DNA of 6,713 nucleotides from Sulfitobacter sp. GTDB lineage: Bacteria > Pseudomonadota > Alphaproteobacteria > Rhodobacterales > Rhodobacteraceae. Below are positions 1-6,243 of the stretch, in pieces. The stretch is taken from contig JAGXHC010000175.1 of assembly GCA_024636405.1 (NCBI GenBank), forward strand, positions 1-6,713, given 5' to 3'. Numbering within the stretch: position 1 is the first letter of the stretch; every line of letters begins with the position of its first letter. Made by a program: the position numbers and the translations under genes. Under the pieces are notes generated by a model. The model made no database searches, was not told where the DNA came from, and saw nothing but the letters and a program-made list of their open reading frames with translations.

Positions 1-264
1 CAGAAAGCTATAGGCTGCTGTCATTGGCCGTGCGTCGAACGGCTTGAGGGTAAAGGCGCGGGCGATTTCGTCGCGGCCGGATTTCTGCGCTGCGCGCAGG
101 ACAGTCACCGCAGCGGTGCGCAGGGGCGTGCCTTCCAGTCCAGCGCAGGCATCGGTCAGTCCTGCCATGACGGTATCGGTGTCAAAGATCAGTTCCGGAG
201 CGCAAATCAGGCGCGGAGGGGTCCCCGCGCCTGGTTCTGCGATCTGGATCGGTGCTGTTGTCAA
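1..264 (-). CDS. glnD: [Protein-PII] uridylyltransferase / uridylyl-removing enzyme, N-terminal part (runs off left edge)
   Basis: GlnD adds UMP to the PII proteins (GlnB/GlnK) when glutamine is low and removes it when glutamine is high, so it is the cell's nitrogen sensor in the cytoplasm. The window holds only the first 88 codons, read from a TTG at 264-262. The translation contains LICAPELIFDTD near residues 19-30 and IARAFTLKPFDA followed by TAAYSFL near the edge. This pattern (CAPELI, a helix, PFDAR, then AY.xL) matches my recollection of roseobacter GlnD N-termini, ahead of the nucleotidyltransferase domain; the catalytic motifs would lie beyond the edge. There is no ATG in a sensible place and no clear Shine-Dalgarno. 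The TTG sits one base after the upstream lpoA-like stop (TGA at 268-266), which suggests translation coupled to that gene. An alternative in-frame TTG or GTG lies slightly upstream inside lpoA. The identity rests on a short N-terminus and is good but not certain. Confidence 0.8.
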   Translation of the reverse strand, partial: MTTAPIQIAEPGAGTPPRLICAPELIFDTDTVMAGLTDACAGLEGTPLRTAAVTVLRAAQKSGRDEIARAFTLKPFDARPMTAAYSFL

Positions 265-265
265 A

Positions 266-1450
266 TCAGAACCCGGCGCCGCCAAAGGCGCGCGGCGCAC
301 CGTCGATGATGACAACCGACTTGTTGCGGATCGTAGCGATCGCAAGTCCGCGTTCGTTGGTGCCATCCCGTTGCAGGCGGAAAATGCCGCTGGCGCCGCG
401 GAACCCGGCACCCTGGGTCAGCGAAGCACCGGTCAGCGCGTTTGATTTCCCGGTTTTGACCAGCGCACCAACGGCGGCAATACCATCAAACGCCAACCCG
501 GCAAGCGGATGTGGGTCGGACCCATAGGCGGCGGCATAGCGTTGTTCAAACGCGCCACTGGCACCGGGATCAGGCAAGGTAAACCACCCGCCCTGAAGAC
601 CCGGAAGCGCGATCGTCGCGGCGGGCAGGTCCCACCGCGTCAGGCCGATATATTGCGTCGAAGCGGCCTGAACGCCTGCTTCCGGCAAAAGCCGGGCAAA
701 CAGTGGCAGCGCGCTAGCCGATGGCGCGGTAATAAAAAGAGCATTGGCGCCGGTGCTGTCGATTGTTGCCTTGACGCGGGGCACGGCAGCAATGACAGAT
801 TCCTGGCTCAGCGCATAGTCGACCGAACCCGCAAGCGTTGCGCCATTTGCTGCAATCGCCTGCTGGATCGCATTACGGCCCAGTTGACCAGCGACATCCT
901 GCCCATGCAGGATTACGATGCGGTCCTTGCCTGTGCGTTTCGCGTACCCGACAAGCCGATTTGCCGTATTTCCGAATGTCTGACCCAGGATAAAGACATT
1001 GCCACCCGCAATGGTCGGGTTGTTGGAGAACGATAGAACGTTCACACCCTGCGCGGCAGCAGCGACACCCGCCGCGTTGGCCGCTTCGGCATAGACTGGC
1101 CCCAGGATAATCTTGGCGCCCTCATTGACCGCTTGAGCGGCGACACTTGCTGCGGTGCCGGCATTGCCATTGGTGGCATAGACCCGCAGGTCGATCTTGA
1201 CCCCATCAAGGTCGCGCATTGCAAGACGGGCAGCATTTTCAAGGTTCTGGGCCAGCAGATTGTCCCCGGCAGAGCCGCCGCGCGGGACAAGCAACGCCAC
1301 AGGTACGGGCGCCGAAGTATCAATCTTCGGGCCGCCGCTGGAGGCAAGGCCGCCAAGTGCAATGGGCTCGCAGGCGGCCAGAATAAGCGCAAGCAGCGGC
1401 AGCACAAGAAACTGCCTGGCCTTGCGGGCGATGGTCAAAAAAGCGATCAT
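266..1450 (-). CDS. LpoA-like penicillin-binding protein activator lipoprotein (periplasmic-binding-protein fold)
   Basis: Predicted lipoprotein of 394 residues. A signal peptide has basic residues (R9, K10, R12), a hydrophobic run, and the lipobox LILAAC with the lipidated cysteine at residue 27. The mature part starts with a strand-like VPVALLVP (49-56) and has alternating strand/helix sequence, including IILGPVYAEA, NVLSFSNNP and a DRIVILHG segment. These are typical of the Leu/Ile/Val-binding (Peripla_BP_6) fold found in the C-terminal domain of E. coli LpoA, the outer-membrane activator of PBP1A. The TPR-rich N-terminal domain of the E. coli protein is absent, as is usual for alphaproteobacterial members. 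I chose ATG 1450 over the upstream ATG at 1513. The longer form would put 21 extra residues before the signal peptide, while ATG 1450 has GGGGAG ten bases upstream (1466-1461). It is divergent from rsmI and probably cotranscribed with glnD. A role in peptidoglycan synthesis is inferred from the family; a solute-binding role cannot be excluded. Confidence 0.85.
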   Translation of the reverse strand: MIAFLTIARKARQFLVLPLLALILAACEPIALGGLASSGGPKIDTSAPVPVALLVPRGGSAGDNLLAQNLENAARLAMRDLDGVKIDLRVYATNGNAGTAASVAAQAVNEGAKIILGPVYAEAANAAGVAAAAQGVNVLSFSNNPTIAGGNVFILGQTFGNTANRLVGYAKRTGKDRIVILHGQDVAGQLGRNAIQQAIAANGATLAGSVDYALSQESVIAAVPRVKATIDSTGANALFITAPSASALPLFARLLPEAGVQAASTQYIGLTRWDLPAATIALPGLQGGWFTLPDPGASGAFEQRYAAAYGSDPHPLAGLAFDGIAAVGALVKTGKSNALTGASLTQGAGFRGASGIFRLQRDGTNERGLAIATIRNKSVVIIDGAPRAFGGAGF

Positions 1451-1539
1451 AACTAAGGTACTCCCCGATCGTGAAACAGCGGCGCGGTGCCGGGCGACAG
1501 TCGCCGCGATCATAGTGTGTCAAAAAGGCGGGTCCAGCG
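1451..1539. promoter_or_regulatory. Divergent promoter region between the lpoA-like gene and rsmI
   Basis: These 89 bp separate two divergent gene heads and should carry both promoters. On the minus strand a perfect TTGACA lies at 1523-1518, but the hexamer 17 bases on (CTGTCG) is a poor -10. A TATGAT at 1514-1509 is a better -10 but lacks a good -35. On the plus strand TTGCGG (1422-1427) and GATCAT (1445-1450) are 17 bases apart and could serve rsmI; they overlap the lpoA start. A 13-bp palindrome, GGCGAC-A-GTCGCC, lies at 1493-1505. No promoter assignment here is firm. Confidence 0.35.
1461..1466 (-). promoter_or_regulatory. Ribosome binding site deciding the lpoA-like start
   Basis: On the minus strand GGGGAG lies ten bases before ATG 1450. 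It supports the shorter start, whose product begins directly with a normal signal peptide, over the ATG at 1513. Confidence 0.6.
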
Positions 1540-2403
1540 TTGAATTATCAAAAGAGCGCTCTCGCGCCGGGATTATATTTTGTCGGTGTGCCGATCGGCA
1601 CAGCGCGGGACATAACGTTGCGCGCGCTGGATGTTCTGGCCTCCGCCGATGTGCTGGCCGCCGAAGACACCCGCAGCCTGCGCCGACTGATGGAAATTCA
1701 TGGTGTGCCACTTGATGGTCGCCGAATTTTAGCGCTGCACGATCACAGCAATGAAGCGACGCAGAACAAACTGCTGGACCAGATCGGCGCGGGAAAATCG
1801 GTGGCCTATGCCTCTGAGGCGGGGATGCCATTGATCGCTGATCCGGGGTTTGAACTGGGCCGTGCTGCGGGGCGCGCGGGCCTGCCCGTTACCTGCGCGC
1901 CGGGCCCTTCGGCAGTCCTGACCGCGCTGGCGGTCGGTGGTCTGCCGACCGACGCATTTTTCTTCGGTGGTTTTTTGCCCAATACAAAGTCTGCGCGCTG
2001 CACCGCACTGGAAACGCTGCGCGATGTGCCGGGCACGCTTGTTTTTTACGAATCGCCAAAGCGGTTGGGCGCGATGCTGCGCGATGCTGCACAGGTGTTG
2101 GGATCCACCCGAGAAGCAGCGATGTGCCGCGAACTGACCAAAAAATTTGAGGAGGTCCGCCGGGGCACATTGGCCGAACTGGCCGAAACCTATGCAAAGA
2201 CCTCGCCAAAAGGCGAGGTCGTGGTGCTGGTGGATCGCGGGCGTTCACAGTCTGTTAGCGAAGCTGACTTAGAAACAGACCTGCGCCGGGCGCTGACGGA
2301 GCATTCTATGCGTGATGCGGTAGACCTGGTGGCGCAGGCGCATGATTTGCCGCGGCGGCAAGTTTATCAGGCTGCTCTTGGCTTGGGGAAAGACACCACA
2401 TGA
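1540..2403 (+). CDS. rsmI: 16S rRNA (cytidine(1402)-2'-O)-methyltransferase RsmI
   Basis: RsmI uses S-adenosylmethionine to 2'-O-methylate C1402 of 16S rRNA in the decoding centre. The 287-residue product has the usual family length and the tetrapyrrole-methylase-type fold. Motifs in order are VGVPIGTARDIT (15-26), AAEDTR (40-45), ASEAGMPLIADPG (91-103), APGPSA, GFLP, FYESP, RELTKKFEE and SPKGE. At 91-103 the more common form is SDAGTP; here Glu replaces Asp and Met replaces Thr, which I regard as tolerated variation. The start is a TTG with an AAGGCGGG-like stretch upstream; an in-frame TAG at 1513-1515 leaves no upstream alternative, and the family's N-terminal LAPGLY begins only seven residues in. 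The stop overlaps the yraN start (ATGA), so the two are probably translationally coupled. It heads the operon rsmI-yraN-gshB-hydrolase. Confidence 0.95.
   Translation: MNYQKSALAPGLYFVGVPIGTARDITLRALDVLASADVLAAEDTRSLRRLMEIHGVPLDGRRILALHDHSNEATQNKLLDQIGAGKSVAYASEAGMPLIADPGFELGRAAGRAGLPVTCAPGPSAVLTALAVGGLPTDAFFFGGFLPNTKSARCTALETLRDVPGTLVFYESPKRLGAMLRDAAQVLGSTREAAMCRELTKKFEEVRRGTLAELAETYAKTSPKGEVVVLVDRGRSQSVSEADLETDLRRALTEHSMRDAVDLVAQAHDLPRRQVYQAALGLGKDTT
2199..2220. repeat. Perfect 9-bp inverted repeat inside rsmI
   Basis: GACCTCGCC, loop AAAA, then GGCGAGGTC form an uninterrupted GC-rich stem in the rsmI coding region over codons for TSPKGEV. No T-run follows on either strand, so it is not a standard intrinsic terminator. 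It may be a chance result of coding constraint or an mRNA structure. Confidence 0.6.
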
Positions 2404-2780
2404 CTGCCTCATGCACAAAGCGACACCGGGGCGGCATGAGCTACCATGCGGGGGCGGCTGCGGAAAACGAGATCGCGCAAGACTATGAAAGACGCGGGTT
2501 TACGGTTGCCCGGCAGCGTTGGCGCGGCAAAGGCGGCGAAATTGATTTGATCCTGCGTGACGGCGACGGGTTGATTTTTGTCGAAGTCAAGCAAAGCCGC
2601 AGTTTTGACCGCGCCGCTTTGCGGATCAGCCAGCGGCAGATGCTACGCATTTATGCATCTGCCGCCGAATTCATCGGAGCCGAACCGAACGGATCGCTCA
2701 CCGACGTGCGATTTGACGTGGCGCTGGTGAATGGTACGGGTGAGGTGCAAATCATTGAAAATGCCTTTGGCCACGGCTGA
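2400..2780 (+). CDS. yraN: YraN family (UPF0102) putative endonuclease-fold protein
   Basis: Small cytoplasmic protein of 126 residues with the nuclease-like core of the YraN/UPF0102 family. GGEIDLI (45-51) is followed by FVEVK (60-64), so D49, E62 and K64 match the PD-(D/E)xK arrangement. An ERRGF segment precedes the core, and the C-terminus has VRFDVALV and the family's final IIENAF. Length is normal. The function is not established; the family resembles Holliday-junction resolvase-type nucleases. I chose ATG 2400 because it overlaps the rsmI stop as ATGA, has GGGGAAAG upstream, and gives the short basic N-terminal extension I recall in related bacteria. An internal ATG at 2436 (Met13) would also keep the core. 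In E. coli yraN follows lpoA; here it follows rsmI on the other strand from lpoA. Confidence 0.93.
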   Translation: MTASCTKRHRGGMSYHAGAAAENEIAQDYERRGFTVARQRWRGKGGEIDLILRDGDGLIFVEVKQSRSFDRAALRISQRQMLRIYASAAEFIGAEPNGSLTDVRFDVALVNGTGEVQIIENAFGHG

Positions 2781-2839
2781 CCCCATTGCACCACAGGCCC
2801 CTCTGCGCCATCTAGGTAAAACGCAGCAGGGGAACGCGC

Positions 2840-3776
2840 ATGAAGATTGCCTTTCAGATGGATCCAATCGGAGCCGTGAACATCAACGCTGACAGCAGCT
2901 TTCGGTTGGCTGAAGAAGCGCAGGCGCGTGGTCATACGTTGTTTTACTATACGCCGGACCATCTGGCCTATCAGGAAGGGCGGATGACAGCGCGCGGGCA
3001 TGATTTCACCGTTCAACGGGTGCAGGGTGATCATGCGCACCTGGCCGAGATGCGTGAGGTCGATCTTTCGGAGTTCGACGTTATTTGGCTGCGGCAGGAT
3101 CCTCCGTTTGACATGCACTATATAACAACGACGCATTTGCTGGACCGTTTGCGCGGCACGACTTTGGTGGTCAACGATCCTTTCTGGGTCCGCAATTTCC
3201 CCGGAAAAGCTGCTCGTGCTGGATTTTCCCGACCTCACGCCACCAACCACGATTGCCCGCGATCTGGACACGATAAAAGCTTTCAAAGCCAAACATGGCG
3301 ATGTGATCCTCAAGCCGCTCTACGGTAACGGCGGGGCGGGGGTGTTCCGGCTGGACAAGGCCGACCGAAATCTGTCGTCGCTGCATGAATTGTTCACTGG
3401 CTTTTCGCGCGAGCCGCTGATTGTCCAGAAATTTCTGCCCGCAGTGTCGAAAGGTGACAAGCGCATCATTCTGGTCGACGGTGCGCCGGTCGGTGCAATC
3501 AACCGTGTCCCGGCCGAAGGCGAAACCCGGTCGAATATGCATGTGGGCGGGCGTCCCGAGAAGGTCGGTATGACTGAACGCGACCATGAAATTTGCGCCG
3601 CAATCGGGCCGCTGTTAAAAGAAAAAGGTCAGGTCTTTGTCGGGATTGACGTGATCGGTGATTACCTCACGGAAATCAACGTAACGTCGCCGACCGGCAT
3701 CCAAGAGCTGGAACGTTTCGACGGCACGAACATCGCTGGCAAGATTTGGGATGCAGTGGAAGCCCGGCGCGGATGA
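2840..3776 (+). pseudogene. gshB: Glutathione synthetase gshB, interrupted by a one-base frameshift
   Basis: GshB joins gamma-glutamylcysteine and glycine with ATP to make glutathione in the cytoplasm. ATG 2840 has AGGGGA six bases upstream and opens the typical KIAFQMDPI N-terminus; the N-terminal domain runs intact through [12 protein letters not shown], ending at 3202. The next base then breaks the frame. Skipping one G at 3203/3204 restores [11 protein letters not shown] and the whole ATP-grasp domain to the stop at 3774-3776. The corrected protein has 311 residues, close to the usual 310-320. In corrected numbering it has [12 protein letters not shown] (156-167), [28 protein letters not shown], and D270, E278 and N280, spaced like the metal ligands of the E. 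coli enzyme. As read, the first frame ends after 162 codons at TAA 3326-3328 and lacks ATP-grasp. No other decay is visible, so a sequencing error or a very recent mutation fits best. The stop overlaps the hydrolase start. Confidence 0.93.
3200..3209 (+). other. Frameshift site in gshB
   Basis: The sequence reads CCC GGA AAA G where the family needs CCC GAA AAG (Pro-Glu-Lys). One extra G in the GG at 3203-3204 explains everything, and both flanking frames are clean. The site lies between runs of C and A (CCCCGGAAAA), a context prone to length errors in sequencing and to replication slippage. Confidence 0.9.
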
Positions 3777-4699
3777 GCCTGAGGCGGCATCTGCTGAACC
3801 ACTGGATGCGTCTGGTGGAAAAACCAAGGATGGCGCGCGCAAAAGGTCCAGAGAACCTGCGACGGGCGTTAGAAACACAGGCGCGATGGTTGTTTTTCGC
3901 GCCGCGCGGAACCCACCGCAACTGGGAGGTATTGGCATACGGCGCGCATCCGCTTTCGGCGCTGCGCATCCACACGCCAGCGGAACATGCGGGACGGCTT
4001 ATCCTGTACTTTCATGGCGGCGGATTTGTCTTTGGCAGTCCGACCACGCATGCCGCGATGTTGGGCCAATTGTCGCGGCGGGTGGGGGCATGTGCAGTGC
4101 TGCCGCGTTACCGTTTGGCACCAGAAGCACCATTTCCGGCAGCCGTCGATGACGCGCGCGCGGCATGGGACGCGGTGCTGGCAAGCGGCATCGCGCCTGA
4201 ACGGGTGATCATCGGCGGCGACAGCGCAGGTGGCGCGCTGGCATTTGGCTTGCTGGGCGCGCTCTGTGCGGAAGGGGCGGCGATGCCGGGCGGTGTCTTT
4301 GGTCTTTCGCCATTGACCGACATGGCCGATCACGGTGCAAGTTTTCATGAAAACGCTGCGCGTGAAGCGCTGCTGCCAGCCAAACGCGCGGCTGAATTGG
4401 GGCAGATGTATCTTTGTGGACACGACCCTAACGATCCGCGCGTCAGCCCGGTCCGGGCAGATTTCACTGGTGCGCCGCCTGTCTGGCTGACTGTTGCGGA
4501 CACCGAAATCCTGCGCGACGATGCACGAAATCTGGCGGCAAAGCTGCGCGCCTGCGACGTTGATGTTACATTCGACGAACGCCATGACCTGCCGCATGTC
4601 TGGCCGATCCTGCATAATATGCTGCCGGAGGCGCGGCAGTCACTGGACGATGTAGCAGGCTGGATCAGGCGGTTGCCGGGCTGGCAAGGCGAAAGCTGA
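3773..4699 (+). CDS. Alpha/beta hydrolase, HSL-type (family IV) esterase/lipase
   Basis: A 308-residue serine hydrolase of the hormone-sensitive-lipase group. It has the oxyanion-hole motif FHGGGF (80-85), [15 protein letters not shown] (113-127), the nucleophile elbow GGDSAGG (148-154, Ser151) and PHVWP with the likely catalytic His275. The acid lies in [11 protein letters not shown] (241-251), which resembles the E.L.DD variant rather than the classic DPLRDE; which acidic residue is used cannot be fixed by eye. There is no signal peptide or membrane segment, so it is probably cytoplasmic. The substrate is unknown: short-chain acyl esters are typical for the family. I chose ATG 3773, which overlaps the gshB stop as ATGA and has GGAAG ten bases upstream; a TTG at 3746 would extend into gshB and lacks support. 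The coupling suggests it is translated with gshB. Its 3' end overlaps that of yifB by 35 bp. Confidence 0.92.
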   Translation: MSLRRHLLNHWMRLVEKPRMARAKGPENLRRALETQARWLFFAPRGTHRNWEVLAYGAHPLSALRIHTPAEHAGRLILYFHGGGFVFGSPTTHAAMLGQLSRRVGACAVLPRYRLAPEAPFPAAVDDARAAWDAVLASGIAPERVIIGGDSAGGALAFGLLGALCAEGAAMPGGVFGLSPLTDMADHGASFHENAAREALLPAKRAAELGQMYLCGHDPNDPRVSPVRADFTGAPPVWLTVADTEILRDDARNLAAKLRACDVDVTFDERHDLPHVWPILHNMLPEARQSLDDVAGWIRRLPGWQGES

Positions 4700-6179
4700 T
4701 CGCCTCGGCGATGTGGGGTTTGCCCACATCCTCCGACCCGTCCAGATCCGCAATGGTCCGCGCCACCCGCAGGACCCGATGATACCCCCGAGCCGAGAGG
4801 TGAAATCGTTCCGCCGCCCTTGTCAGCAGCGTGCGCGCATCGCTGTCCGGCGTTGCTATGGCCTCAAGCATATCGCCTTCGGCATCGGCGTTGACGGTCA
4901 TGGCGGGCTGGTCACGGAACCGCGTGCTTTGGATGTCGCGGGCGATGGCCACCCGCGCTGCGATCTCTGTCGACCCTTCGCCGCTGGCGGGCAGATCAAG
5001 ATCGGTAAACGAAACCGGCGGCACATCCACACGCAGATCAAAGCGGTCCATCAGCGGCCCGGAAATGCGGCCCATGTAATCCTCACCACATTGCGGCACC
5101 CGTGCGCAGGCGCGGGCCGGATCGCTCAGATATCCGCACTTGCAGGGGTTTGCGGCGGCGATCAGCATGAACTTGCACGGGTATTTCACATGGGCATTGG
5201 CGCGCGCGATCATGACTTCGCCCGTTTCAATAGGCTGGCGCAGGGTTTCAAGCACTGTGCGGGGAAATTCGGGAAACTCGTCCATAAAAAGCACCCCGTT
5301 ATGGGCCAGCGACACTTCGCCCGGTCTGGCCCGCCGTCCGCCACCAATGATCGCAGCCATTGACGCAGTGTGATGCGGTTCGCGAAAAGGACGGCTGCGC
5401 GATATGCCGCCCTCGTCCAGCAATCCGGCGAGCGAATGGATCATTGAGGTGCTCAACGCCTCAGCCGCAGTCAGCGGCGGCAGGATCGACGGAAGGCGGG
5501 CGGCAAGCATGGATTTTCCCGATCCGGGCGTGCCCACGAACATCAGGTGATGTCGCCCCGCGGCGGCAATTTCCAGCGCGCGTTTGGCGCGTTCCTGCCC
5601 CTTGACATCGCGCAGGTCGCGCCCGGCGGGTGGGCGCGCAACCTCGCCCGGTTCGGCCGGAGACAGCGACACCTGTCCGGTGTAGTGGCGCACGACATCG
5701 CCCAGACTGGCGGCCGCGATAACCTGCGCATTTCCCACCCAAGCGGCCTCGGCACCGGATGCCGCGGGACAGAGCAGGCCGCGGTTTTGTTCAGCCGCAG
5801 CCATGGCGGCAGGCAAGGCACCCACCACCGGCACCAGTGAGCCGTCCAGTGAAAGTTCGCCCAAAGCCACGACCGTTTGCGTCACATCGTCGGGCAGAAT
5901 ATCGAGCGCGGCCAGCAGCGCCATGGCGATGGGCAAGTCAAAGTGGCTGCCTTCCTTGGGCAGGTCCGCCGGGCTTAGGTTGATCGTGATGCGTTTGGAA
6001 GGAAGCGCGATGGCCATCGATGTCAGCGCCGCGCGCACGCGGTCGCGCGCCTCTGAAACAGCCTTGTCAGGCAAGCCGACGATGGAAAAAGCGGGCAGGC
6101 CGGGTGTGACGGCGCATTGCACCTCCACCAGACGCGCCTCCATGCCTTGAAATGCGACCGTGTAGGCGCGTGAAACCAT
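4665..6179 (-). CDS. comM: YifB/ComM family Mg chelatase-like AAA+ ATPase
   Basis: A 504-residue protein of full family length. The N-terminal ChlI/Lon-like domain includes GLPAFSIVGLPD (27-38), RITINLSPADLP (63-74) and LGELSLDG (106-113). Next is a Mg-chelatase-type AAA+ module with DVKGQ (191-195), Walker A GTPGSGKS (216-223), Walker B VLFMDE (296-301), NPC (344-346) and DRFD (378-381). Four cysteines (C346, C348, C358, C364) form the family's probable metal site. A C-terminal helical domain contains SARGYHRVLRVARTIADL. In Vibrio and Haemophilus ComM is a helicase-like ATPase that helps integrate single-stranded DNA during transformation; it does not insert magnesium. In Rhodobacterales it may also act on gene-transfer-agent DNA. 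ATG 6179 is preceded by CAGG six bases upstream and gives the usual N-terminus. It lies 49 bp downstream of the GST gene, and that gap holds CtrA-like repeats. Confidence 0.95.
   Translation of the reverse strand: MVSRAYTVAFQGMEARLVEVQCAVTPGLPAFSIVGLPDKAVSEARDRVRAALTSMAIALPSKRITINLSPADLPKEGSHFDLPIAMALLAALDILPDDVTQTVVALGELSLDGSLVPVVGALPAAMAAAEQNRGLLCPAASGAEAAWVGNAQVIAAASLGDVVRHYTGQVSLSPAEPGEVARPPAGRDLRDVKGQERAKRALEIAAAGRHHLMFVGTPGSGKSMLAARLPSILPPLTAAEALSTSMIHSLAGLLDEGGISRSRPFREPHHTASMAAIIGGGRRARPGEVSLAHNGVLFMDEFPEFPRTVLETLRQPIETGEVMIARANAHVKYPCKFMLIAAANPCKCGYLSDPARACARVPQCGEDYMGRISGPLMDRFDLRVDVPPVSFTDLDLPASGEGSTEIAARVAIARDIQSTRFRDQPAMTVNADAEGDMLEAIATPDSDARTLLTRAAERFHLSARGYHRVLRVARTIADLDGSEDVGKPHIAEAISFRLASPATA
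4699..4730. repeat. Overlapping inverted repeats at the convergent hydrolase/yifB junction
   Basis: Two perfect stems overlap just after the hydrolase stop: ATCGCC-TC-GGCGAT at 4699-4712, and GATGTGGG, loop GTTTG, CCCACATC at 4710-4730. They share 4710-4712, so they are mutually exclusive. Both lie in the yifB coding region. Neither is followed by a T-run on either strand, so a standard intrinsic terminator is not supported, though the position suits a stop for the plus-strand operon. Confidence 0.4.
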
Positions 6180-6195
6180 GCCGGACCTGACCTTC

Positions 6196-6243
6196 TGTAA
6201 ACAAGGTTAATGGATAGGCAGGGGGTATTTAAGAAAGGTTAAC
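6196..6243 (-). promoter_or_regulatory. Possible CtrA-type operator sites and promoter of comM
   Basis: On the minus strand two copies of TTAACCTT lie 32 bp apart, about three helical turns. The upstream one reads GTTAACCTTTCTTAA (6243-6229), with TTAA-N6-TTAA, and includes the GST stop codon. The second reads TTAACCTTGTTTACA (6210-6196). The CtrA consensus in alphaproteobacteria is TTAA-N7-TTAA, so the first has one base too few and the second has a degenerate second half. A weak -10-like TATCCA lies between them, which would put the first site at the -35 of comM. This is an inference from pattern and gene function. Confidence 0.4.

Noticed and set aside
684..702. CCGGC-AAAA-GCCGG hairpin inside the lpoA-like gene
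   Set aside because: Only a five-pair core, no T-run, and expected by chance in GC-rich coding DNA.
509..1036. Plus-strand open frame of 175 codons inside the lpoA-like gene
   Set aside because: It is antisense to a well-supported lipoprotein gene, its product has no recognisable motif, and it is rich in Arg and Cys as expected for a shadow frame in GC-rich DNA.
1451..1513. Longer lpoA-like start at ATG 1513
   Set aside because: It would place 21 residues before a normal signal peptide, whereas ATG 1450 has its own Shine-Dalgarno.
1810..1850. SEAGMP in place of SDAGTP in RsmI as a sign of lost activity
   Set aside because: Glu at this position occurs in other family members as I recall, and all other motifs are intact.
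2651..3313. Minus-strand open frame of 220 codons across yraN and gshB
   Set aside because: It spans two real plus-strand genes and their gap, and its product matches no family I recognise.
3216..3776. A separate ATP-grasp protein starting at GTG 3216
   Set aside because: It is exactly the missing C-terminal part of GshB, begins inside a conserved segment and has no ribosome binding site. A frameshift explains it better.
3869..4615. Minus-strand open frame of 248 codons inside the hydrolase gene
   Set aside because: It is antisense to a gene with all catalytic motifs and is rich in Arg, Cys and His, typical of an out-of-frame reading.
4713..5363. Plus-strand open frame of 216 codons inside comM
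   Set aside because: It is a shadow of a full-length, motif-complete YifB/ComM gene with no credible start signal.
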